Positions 14,739 through 21,236 of a stretch of 33,897 nucleotides of DNA are shown one piece after another. Numbering within the stretch: position 1 is the first letter of the stretch; each line of letters begins with the position of its first letter. Origin of the DNA: Candidatus Omnitrophota bacterium (GTDB taxonomy: Bacteria; Omnitrophota; Gorgyraeia; 2-02-FULL-51-18). The notes beneath the pieces were generated by a model. It ran no database searches. It was not told the DNA's origin and saw only the letters and a program-made list of their open reading frames with translations. The position numbers and the translations under genes are program-made. Location of the stretch: the NCBI GenBank assembly GCA_023247915.1, contig JAHFFN010000016.1, positions 1-33,897 on the forward strand, read 5' to 3'.

Positions 14739-15530
14739 TTGATTCTTGAGAGCCTCGGAAAAACCACTCTATCCGTTATCAAGCAAACCCGTGAAGTTTT
14801 TTTACTTTTAGGCCAATCGCTCTACTGGTTTTTTGTCGGTCCTTTCAAAAAAAAGCCGGTATCCCGCAAAGGATTTTTCGCGCAAACTGTTTTTGCTGGC
14901 GTGGAATCGCTGGCGATTGTCTTTTTTGTCGATTTTTTTATCGGCATGGTTTTGGCCATGCAGTCGGCCTATCAATTGCAACAGTTGGGCGCGACAATTT
15001 ATGTGGCCGCGCTTGTGGGTGTGTCGATGACGCGCGAAATAGGACCGGTGCTCACTTCTCTGGTGATCGCGGGTCGCGTTGGCGCGGCGATCACGGCGGA
15101 ATTGGCGACGATGAAAGTCACCGAGCAGGTGGAAGCGCTCGAGACTTTGAGTTTAAATCCGGTACGGTATTTGGTGGTGCCTCGCTTCTTGGCGCTTCTT
15201 CTGATGTTGCCGTGCTTGGTGATCGTGGGCGACTTGATCGGCATGTTTGGGGGTTTTGTCGTGGGAGTGACTCAGCTTCATCTCACACCCGGCCTTTATT
15301 TTGACACCACCATTAATTTCTTAACCATCAAAGACATTATGACAGGGCTTTTGAAGAGCGCGGTGTTCAGTATCATCATCACCATGATCGCTTGTCATCA
15401 AGGACTTTCGACGGAGGGAGGCGCGGAGGGCGTTGGCCGCTCGACAACGCGCAGTGTTGTCACTTCCTTTATTTTAATCATCATCGCGGACGCGATCTTA
15501 ACGGCGTTATTTTACTTCGCAAAAACATGA
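14739..15530 (+). CDS. mlaE: MlaE-family lipid ABC transporter permease
   Basis: This 263-residue inner-membrane permease of the MCE/Mla lipid transport system has about five or six hydrophobic segments. Characteristic sequences are GMVLAMQSAYQLQQLGA, MTREIGPVLTSLVIAGRVGAAITAELATMKVTEQVEAL (split here for length: TREIGPVLTSLVIAGRVGAA, then ITAELATMKVTEQ), LNPVRYLVVPRFLAL and a C-terminal GAEGVGRSTTRSVV. It starts with TTG at 14739 and no good ribosome-binding site; no other start lies upstream in frame. It is 17 bases from the STAS gene and overlaps mlaF (ATGA), so the set is cotranscribed. Together with MlaF and MlaD it forms the complex that moves phospholipids between membranes. Confidence 0.95.
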   Translation: MILESLGKTTLSVIKQTREVFLLLGQSLYWFFVGPFKKKPVSRKGFFAQTVFAGVESLAIVFFVDFFIGMVLAMQSAYQLQQLGATIYVAALVGVSMTREIGPVLTSLVIAGRVGAAITAELATMKVTEQVEALETLSLNPVRYLVVPRFLALLLMLPCLVIVGDLIGMFGGFVVGVTQLHLTPGLYFDTTINFLTIKDIMTGLLKSAVFSIIITMIACHQGLSTEGGAEGVGRSTTRSVVTSFILIIIADAILTALFYFAKT

Positions 15531-16339
15531 GCGACAAAGAAATTGTCATTAGCGTTCGAAATTTGACCCGCAATTTTGGGGAGCGCCGTATTTTAAACGG
15601 CATCAATCTTGAAATTTGCCAGGGAGAAACGCTTGTGATCATGGGCGGCTCCGGCTGTGGGAAGAGCACGCTCTTGAGACATTTGATCGGCTCCATGAAG
15701 CCAGATTCGGGAGAGGTTTGGATGTTTGGTCAGGACATTGCCAAAGCCAACGAAGACGAGCTTGATCAGATCCGGAAAAAATTTGGAATGTTATTTCAGT
15801 CAGGCGCTTTGTTTGACTCGATGACGGTGGGAGAAAATATCGCGTTGCCGCTTCGCGAACACGCCAAGCTGGATGAAGACATTATCAGCATTATCATTAA
15901 AATGAAGCTGGAGTTGGTGGGGCTGAGGGGATTTGAAAATTTAATGCCGTCCCAGCTTTCGGGTGGTATGAAAAAACGCGTGGGACTTGCGCGCGCGCTG
16001 GTCATGGATCCCAAGATTATTTTTTATGATGAACCCACGGCTGGTTTGGATCCGGTCATGACGGGTGTCGTGGACAAGCTGACGATTGATCTTACAAGAA
16101 AGCTCAACATCACTTCGGTTGTCGTGACTCATGACATGGGCAGTGTGTTTCGGATCGCGGATCGCATCGTGATGCTGCATCAAGGCAATGTGCTTCAAAT
16201 CGGCACGCCCGATGAGATCAAGCATTCCAAAAATCCTATTATCCAGCAATTTATTACCGGTGCCGCCGAAGGGCCGATTTCTTTTATGCAGACCGGCGAT
16301 AATTATCTTGAGCATTTAACTTCGAAAATCAAAGAGTGA
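15527..16339 (+). CDS. mlaF: MlaF-family lipid ABC transporter ATP-binding protein
   Basis: This 270-residue ABC ATPase has Walker A GGSGCGKST (about 43-51), a Q-loop in GMLFQSGALFDSMTVGEN, the signature LSGGMKKRVGLARAL, Walker B IIFYDEPTAGLDP and an H-loop in VVTHDMGS. The FQSGALFDSMTV segment and the extended C-terminus are typical of the MlaF subgroup. The ATG at 15527 overlaps the mlaE stop (ATGA); an earlier in-frame start at 15392 would run deep into mlaE and is not used. It energises lipid movement through MlaE. In E. coli MlaF is stabilised and regulated by the STAS protein MlaB, hence the interest of the STAS gene two genes upstream. Confidence 0.97.
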   Translation: MSDKEIVISVRNLTRNFGERRILNGINLEICQGETLVIMGGSGCGKSTLLRHLIGSMKPDSGEVWMFGQDIAKANEDELDQIRKKFGMLFQSGALFDSMTVGENIALPLREHAKLDEDIISIIIKMKLELVGLRGFENLMPSQLSGGMKKRVGLARALVMDPKIIFYDEPTAGLDPVMTGVVDKLTIDLTRKLNITSVVVTHDMGSVFRIADRIVMLHQGNVLQIGTPDEIKHSKNPIIQQFITGAAEGPISFMQTGDNYLEHLTSKIKE

Positions 16340-16349
16340 GGGGTAGCGC

Positions 16350-17036
16350 ATGAAAATGAGCAATGAAGCGAAGACGGGACTCGTCGTTTTGCTGTGTGTG
16401 GCGGCGTTAATCGCGCTCATCATCAAAGTGGGAAATTTCACTGTTTTTCAGCATGGATATTCGATCAAAGCCCATTTTAATTTTACCGGCGGCGTTCAAA
16501 AGCACGCGCCAGTTCGGCTTTCCGGCGTGGATGTCGGTGAAGTAAAAAATATCCGTCTTCTCTACGGGGATAAAACCGTAATTGAAATGGAAATTTGGCT
16601 GGAAGATGGCGTTCGGCTTCGCTCAGACTCTGTCGCGTATGTCACAACGCTTGGGATGATGGGGGAAAAGTACGTAGAGATTAAGGGGGGCAGTGCGACC
16701 ATGCCTTACTTAAAGGAAGGCGAGCTTGTTCCTTCGGAAGATCCCGTGCGTTTGGAAGAGCTGATGAAGCTTGGCACCAAAGTTGCGGACGATGTGGGCA
16801 ACATGGCCAAAGATATCAGCAAGATGACAAAGCATTTGGACGACGCGGTGGTGGATAATAAGCCGAAGCTCGATCAAATCTTTGATAATTTGGAAGAAAC
16901 CTCCGAAAATTTTAATGATTTCAGCGCCGACATCAAGTATCACCCGTGGAAAATTTTGGTGAAGGGAAAGGAAACTCCCAAAGAACAGATTGCCAAAGAC
17001 CGGGCTGCGAAACTTGAGGCGAAGCAAAAATCTTAA
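16350..17036 (+). CDS. mlaD: MlaD-family MCE lipid-binding protein
   Basis: The protein has 228 residues. An N-terminal transmembrane anchor (about 9-27, LVVLLCVAALIALIIK) is followed by one MCE domain (about 38-115; FNFTGGVQKHAPVRLSGVDVG and LGMMGEKYVEIKGG are family hallmarks). A C-terminal helical region (about 125-190) and a basic Lys/Glu tail follow. MCE proteins form hexameric rings that bind phospholipids in the periplasm. It is longer than E. coli MlaD (about 183) because of the C-terminal extension. GAGGGG lies before the ATG, ten bases after mlaF. MlaC and MlaA are not in the window; many non-proteobacterial systems lack them nearby. Confidence 0.95.
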   Translation: MKMSNEAKTGLVVLLCVAALIALIIKVGNFTVFQHGYSIKAHFNFTGGVQKHAPVRLSGVDVGEVKNIRLLYGDKTVIEMEIWLEDGVRLRSDSVAYVTTLGMMGEKYVEIKGGSATMPYLKEGELVPSEDPVRLEELMKLGTKVADDVGNMAKDISKMTKHLDDAVVDNKPKLDQIFDNLEETSENFNDFSADIKYHPWKILVKGKETPKEQIAKDRAAKLEAKQKS

Positions 17037-17080
17037 AATTCATCCTCTCCAATAAATATTTCCGCTGGATTTTTATCGCG

Positions 17081-18958
17081 TTGCCCATCGCGGCGGCGCT
17101 AGCGGGATCTTATTTTCGCGTTTTTGATCTCTACGAGCTTCAAACCTACGATTGGCGCTGTCAATTGCGCGGCCCACGACCCGTTTCTTCTGACATTGTC
17201 TTGATTGATATTTGGGATGACACGGTCAAAGCGCTGGGCGCCTGGCCATTTGACCGCGAATATCACGCGGAGCTCATCAAAGCTCTGACGCCTTATGAAG
17301 TGAAAGTGTTGGCGTTTGACGTTTTGTTTGCCGAGCCGCATGCGAATGATTTGAAGGTGGTTGAGGCTGCCAAAGCGGCTGGCAATGTCTATTTTCCTTT
17401 CTCATTTCCGGAACTCGAATCAAAAAATGGACATTTTGAGGCGGACTCGATTCAGTCGGCGCTTCTGGCGCCCTATGCGGAGGCCGCCAAAGGCTACGGG
17501 TATGTGAATACCAAAGCGGATATTGACGGAAAGCGCCGCCGCACCATCCCGGTCGTCTCATTTTTGGGCAAAGATTATTATCAATTAAGTTTTCGCGTGG
17601 CGATGGACGCTTTAGACGTGAAGCCGGAAGACTTGAAGTTAGAGCCTGATCATTTTTTACGATTTTCCAAAGATTTCAAAATTCCTTTGGATGAAGAAAA
17701 TTGTTTTATCGTGAACTATGCCGGACGCTGGGAAACCACGTTCAAACATTACTCTTACCTGGATATTTTGGCGTCCTACGCGGAAATCGCGTCGGGGGAG
17801 AAGCCCCGCATCAACCTGGAGAAACTCCGCGGAAAAATATGTTTTGTCGGGCTGACCTCGGTCGGCTCTCACGACACCAGCCCCATTCCGATCCAGTCCG
17901 TGTACCCGATGGTGGGGTCGTACGCGAATATTGTCAGCGGTATCCTCATGAAAGATTTTATCCATCGCCTTCCGCGAATCTGGAATCTGGCGATCCTTTT
18001 GGTTTTTGGTGTTTGGGTTTTTTATTTTTCAAGCCGCGCGAAGCCGATCCGCGCATTTTTAATGATGCTGGCTGTCTCCACCATATTTGTCTCGTCCGTG
18101 ATTGTTATTTTTATGCGCTGTGGATGGTGGATCGATCTATTTTATCCGGGCGTGGTGATTATCACGGTGTATTTGGGAGCTGTTTTGAATAAGGTGCTTT
18201 TTGAAATTAAGCGCCGGGAACTCATTGAGAACGAGCTTAAAATTGCCAGCAAGATTCAAAAAAGCTTTTTGCCTGAGACGCCTCCCAAACAAAAAGGGGT
18301 GGGATTGGCGGTTTACATGAAGCCTGCCAAGGCGGTCGGAGGAGATCTGTACGCGTTTATGGCACTAAGCGATGACCGAACGGGCGTCATGGTCGGCGAC
18401 GTGTCTGGAAAAGGCACGCCGGCGGCGCTATTTATGGCCAAAGCCGTTTCGGAGTTTAAATTTTCAGCGCGCGACAAGCTGGATCCAGCACAAATTTTAT
18501 CAACATTGAATGATTCTATTTCTTCGGAATCCACCGGCGGTTTGTTCGTCACCATGAGCTATGTTATATTTGATGTGAGAAACAAAAAAATGTTGCTTTC
18601 TAACGGAGGCCATTTGCCGGTGATTTCCGTCCGAACGGGTGGAGAGACAGCGGAATTGGTTTCGGAAGAAGGGATGCCGATTGGTGTGATGGGTGGCATG
18701 ACATTTATGAATGCGGAACGACCCATCGAGGATGGAGAGATTTTCGCGTTTTACTCGGACGGTGTCAGTGAAGGCCGCAATCGCAAGAAAGAAGAATACG
18801 GAATAGAGGCGATGACCCGGGTGATTCTCGCGAATCGCAAAGCGTCGGCGGAAGAAATTTTAGATAAAACCGTGGAAGATTTGAACCGTTTCATGGGAAA
18901 AGCGGATCAGCACGATGATATCACGTTGATCATCGCCAAAATAGAGTCCCAACCATGA
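17081..18958 (+). CDS. CHASE2-SpoIIE: membrane sensor PP2C serine phosphatase (RsbU-like)
   Basis: About 625 residues. An N-terminal hydrophobic segment precedes a periplasmic CHASE2 sensor domain (about 25-285; DIVLIDIWDDTVKALGAWPFDR, split as DIVLIDIWDDTVKALG and AWPFDR). Three transmembrane helices follow (about 300-375), then a short linker and a SpoIIE/PP2C phosphatase domain (about 385-622). Metal-site motifs are intact: VGGDLY, VGDVSGKGTPAALFMA, NGGHLP, FYSDGVSEGRN and HDDITLI. Such enzymes dephosphorylate STAS proteins in partner-switching systems, here presumably the product of 14398. The start is uncertain. TTG 17081 cuts a hydrophobic helix that is open in frame back to 17018, and no ATG, GTG or TTG occurs there. 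It overlaps the next gene by ATGA. Confidence 0.88.
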   Translation: MPIAAALAGSYFRVFDLYELQTYDWRCQLRGPRPVSSDIVLIDIWDDTVKALGAWPFDREYHAELIKALTPYEVKVLAFDVLFAEPHANDLKVVEAAKAAGNVYFPFSFPELESKNGHFEADSIQSALLAPYAEAAKGYGYVNTKADIDGKRRRTIPVVSFLGKDYYQLSFRVAMDALDVKPEDLKLEPDHFLRFSKDFKIPLDEENCFIVNYAGRWETTFKHYSYLDILASYAEIASGEKPRINLEKLRGKICFVGLTSVGSHDTSPIPIQSVYPMVGSYANIVSGILMKDFIHRLPRIWNLAILLVFGVWVFYFSSRAKPIRAFLMMLAVSTIFVSSVIVIFMRCGWWIDLFYPGVVIITVYLGAVLNKVLFEIKRRELIENELKIASKIQKSFLPETPPKQKGVGLAVYMKPAKAVGGDLYAFMALSDDRTGVMVGDVSGKGTPAALFMAKAVSEFKFSARDKLDPAQILSTLNDSISSESTGGLFVTMSYVIFDVRNKKMLLSNGGHLPVISVRTGGETAELVSEEGMPIGVMGGMTFMNAERPIEDGEIFAFYSDGVSEGRNRKKEEYGIEAMTRVILANRKASAEEILDKTVEDLNRFMGKADQHDDITLIIAKIESQP

Positions 18959-20688
18959 AAAATAATAAAAATAAAATTTTATTGGCAGTCGATGACGCGG
19001 GGATGCGAAAGCTTCTGGTGGAAGCGTTGACCCAGCAAAATCATACGCCGGTGCTTTGCGAAAAGAACGCTCTGGTCCAAACGGTTTTTGATCAGGTGCC
19101 CAACCTCATCATTGTGGATGAGGCGTACAATGAAAATCGCGGTGAAAAGCTGGCGTTGGAAGTCAAAGAAGACGCGGTTTTGCAGTACATTCCGATTATT
19201 CTTTTGACGGACACCGATGTTTTGATGCACCGAGCTAAAAAGTCGATCGATTTTGTGATCAAAAAAAGCCATGATTCCCAGGAACTGTTGGCGGCGATCA
19301 CGAAGGCTATTGATAAAAATTACAATGAACTGGATCTCAACCCGCTGACGCATCTGCCCGGGACTCGTTCCAGCGTGCTTTGTATCGAGCACGCGGTTCA
19401 ATCCAAAAAAACATTCGCTGTTTGCTGTATCGATTTATCCGATTTGAGCGCTTTCAACAGCGCCTATGGCGTCGCGCGCGGGGATGATATTATTATCCGG
19501 CTTTGCGCGATTGCTAAAGAAGCGATTCGAAAACATGGCTCTCCGGATGATTTCTTGGGGCATTTGGGCGGGGATGATTTTCTGATTGTCAGCCATTCCG
19601 ACAGAGCTTCTAAAATCGCCGAAACCATCATCCACCATTTTGACACGGCGATTCCTGGTTTCTATGATCCCGAAGATCGTGCGCGTGGGTTTATTGTGCA
19701 GAGAAATAAAGAAGGCGAATTGACGCATTATCCGATCATGGGATTGTCCATCGCGATTGTCGACAACGAAGAGATGTCGATTGAGGGGATGGCGCACATC
19801 GGTCAAATTGCCAGCCGCCTAAAACAGTACATGAAAGGTTTGGAAGGCAGTTGTTTTGTGAGGCATCGCCTAGACGCGGGCAAAGATGGATTGCCGGTGG
19901 AAGTCTGTTTTCCGACTCACTGTAAAACGATTCAAGTGTCCACCGCTCATGCGGCCGCCAACCGATACCAAGAGCTTTTTAATACCATCATCAGCGAAAA
20001 GAAAATCCAGGCGTTTTATCAACCGATTGTTGATATGAAAACCCGTAAGCCCATCGGTTACGAGGCGCTGACGCGCGGGGTCACTGGAAGTTCTATTGAA
20101 GACATCGCCCTTCTTTTTGCCGCCGCCCGGGAATCGGGACGTATCAAAGAACTCGACAAAATCTGCGTCGAATACGCGTTAAAAAGCGGGCAGGCGCTTG
20201 GCAAAGATCAGAAGCTTTTTTTGAATTTGAATCACGAGACCCTGATCGATCCCACTGTCATGAAAGATCTTTTTAGTCAAAAGGGTGTCATCGGTTTTAA
20301 AAATATTGTGATTGAAGTGACCGAACAAAGCATCTTGCGTTCTTTTGATAAAGTGCGTGAGGCGCTTTTGGAGCTCAAAGAGCAAGGGGTTTCGGTCGCC
20401 ATTGATGATGTGGGAGGGGGCGCGGTGAGTCTCCGGGATGTGGCGATTTTAAAGCCGGATTACATGAAGTTTGACCGCTCGCTGATTCGCCAGATTGATA
20501 GCAGTATTACCAAGCAACAAATCGTGTTGTCGCTCAAGCTTTTTGCCAATGGGATTCAAGCCAAGACCACGGCGGAGGGTATTGAGACCAAGGAAGAGTA
20601 CGAAGCTGTCCTCTTGTGTGGCATTGAGTTAGCACAAGGGTATTATTTTGCCCGACCGGGGAAAGCCTTCCCCGAAGTGATTGTATAG
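18955..20688 (+). CDS. Receiver-GGDEF-EAL protein: c-di-GMP turnover, probably a phosphodiesterase
   Basis: The protein has 577 residues in three parts. A response-regulator-like receiver (about 7-120) has acidic residues in AVDDAG, a candidate phospho-acceptor in IIVDEA (near 55), LLTD and IKKS. A GGDEF domain (about 130-300) has the site GGDDF rather than GGDEF and no RxxD inhibitory site, so it may be weak or only GTP-binding. An EAL domain (about 345-575) keeps the catalytic set: GYEALTRG, the Asn of LNLNHE, IEVTE, IDDVGGG (usual DDFGxG), MKFDRSL, AEGIE and AQGYYFARP. Phosphodiesterase activity is therefore the better bet. It is fused to the phosphatase gene by an ATGA overlap and ends the long run. 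A ComFB-family gene follows. Confidence 0.9.
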   Translation: MKNNKNKILLAVDDAGMRKLLVEALTQQNHTPVLCEKNALVQTVFDQVPNLIIVDEAYNENRGEKLALEVKEDAVLQYIPIILLTDTDVLMHRAKKSIDFVIKKSHDSQELLAAITKAIDKNYNELDLNPLTHLPGTRSSVLCIEHAVQSKKTFAVCCIDLSDLSAFNSAYGVARGDDIIIRLCAIAKEAIRKHGSPDDFLGHLGGDDFLIVSHSDRASKIAETIIHHFDTAIPGFYDPEDRARGFIVQRNKEGELTHYPIMGLSIAIVDNEEMSIEGMAHIGQIASRLKQYMKGLEGSCFVRHRLDAGKDGLPVEVCFPTHCKTIQVSTAHAAANRYQELFNTIISEKKIQAFYQPIVDMKTRKPIGYEALTRGVTGSSIEDIALLFAAARESGRIKELDKICVEYALKSGQALGKDQKLFLNLNHETLIDPTVMKDLFSQKGVIGFKNIVIEVTEQSILRSFDKVREALLELKEQGVSVAIDDVGGGAVSLRDVAILKPDYMKFDRSLIRQIDSSITKQQIVLSLKLFANGIQAKTTAEGIETKEEYEAVLLCGIELAQGYYFARPGKAFPEVIV

Positions 20689-20717
20689 AACTTTATAAAT
20701 GAATTTATAAATAATCT

Positions 20718-20756
20718 AATTTTGAGTCTTTTTTTTAAAAAAAATGACCCAAAATT
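20718..20756 (+). repeat. Long inverted repeat with T8/A8 core between the EAL gene and comFB
   Basis: The arms AATTTTGAGTC (from 20718) and GACCCAAAATT (to 20756) flank a run of T followed by a run of A. Base 20737 is the centre, with two internal mismatches (A/C and T/T). It could be a bidirectional attenuator or terminator-like hairpin for the upstream operon, or a regulator site just upstream of the comFB promoter. There is no T-run after the right arm, so it is not a classic + strand terminator. Confidence 0.5.
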
Positions 20757-20784
20757 TGTATTTTGAAAAGTTATCATGTATACT
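20756..20784 (+). promoter_or_regulatory. Promoter for the ComFB-family gene
   Basis: TTGTAT (20756-20761), 17 bases, then TATACT (20779-20784, five of six). The predicted RNA start near 20791 lies after the in-frame ATG at 20776 and before AAAGGA and the ATG at 20806, which supports the later start. Confidence 0.5.
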
Positions 20785-20805
20785 GGCCTCACAAAGGAAA
20801 TAAAA

Positions 20806-21114
20806 ATGCCAACAGCATCCAAAACAACAAATAAATCCGAGACAAAAAGCAATCGTCTGATCAATTACATGGAAGAGCTGGCTGATGATATTTTGGATGA
20901 TATGTTATCCAAAGAAAGAGCCGCTAATTTCAATGATCGCGCGATTCAAGATATCAAAGCGCTGGCGCTCAACCGTCTGTGGCCTATGTACACCACTACC
21001 ATGACAGGCAAGGATTTTTTAAAGAAAATCGTCGTGGAAGACAAGGTGGAAAAGGACATTGTTCGTGAGCTTCGTGCGGCGATGGATATTGTCCGGACGC
21101 ATCCGCGTAATTAA
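20806..21114 (+). CDS. ComFB-family protein (possible c-di-GMP receptor)
   Basis: The protein has 102 residues. The segment around NDRAIQDIKALALNRLWPMYTTT matches the ComFB (late competence development) pattern, in which an Asp-Ile/Val-x-Ala-x-Ala-Leu-Asn-x-Leu-x-Pro-x-Tyr core follows an acidic helix (YMEELADDILDDML). The cysteines found in Bacillus ComFB are absent. Members of this family in cyanobacteria have been reported to bind c-di-GMP. That makes the position directly after a GGDEF-EAL gene meaningful, although the ligand here is inference. Start 20806 is chosen because AAAGGA precedes it and the likely promoter overlaps the earlier ATG at 20776. It is a single-gene unit closed by a strong terminator at 21151. 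Confidence 0.75.
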   Translation: MPTASKTTNKSETKSNRLINYMEELADDILDDMLSKERAANFNDRAIQDIKALALNRLWPMYTTTMTGKDFLKKIVVEDKVEKDIVRELRAAMDIVRTHPRN

Positions 21115-21150
21115 GCAATAGTCGTACGCGGCACCCTAATTTTTTAGTTC

Positions 21151-21187
21151 AAGAGAGGTCATTTCCAATGGCCTCTCTTTCTTTTTT
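21151..21187 (+). terminator. Rho-independent terminator after the ComFB gene
   Basis: A 13-bp stem with one G-U pair: AAGAGAGGTCATT (21151-21163) with AATGGCCTCTCTT (21167-21179), a TCC loop, then TCTTTTTT. It separates comFB from the addB-addA unit. Confidence 0.92.
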
Positions 21188-21204
21188 AATAAACTCTTTT
21201 GAGT

Positions 21205-21210
21205 TATACT
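21205..21210 (+). promoter_or_regulatory. Possible -10 element for addB-addA
   Basis: TATACT (21205-21210, five of six matches) lies 27 bases before the addB ATG and just after the comFB terminator, so a promoter is expected here. No convincing -35 stands at 16-18 bases; the region there is the terminator T-run. Confidence 0.3.
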
Positions 21211-21236
21211 AGGGGAACTTCAAAAGCGGATAAAGC

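Noticed and set aside
15392..15526. Upstream extension of mlaF
   Set aside because: It would overlap the mlaE coding region by over 130 bases and adds Arg/Gly-rich sequence with no family match; the ATG at 15527 overlapping the mlaE stop is standard.
20776..20805. Earlier ATG for the ComFB-family gene
   Set aside because: The likely -10 element (20779-20784) overlaps it, so it would not be in the mRNA; AAAGGA precedes ATG 20806.
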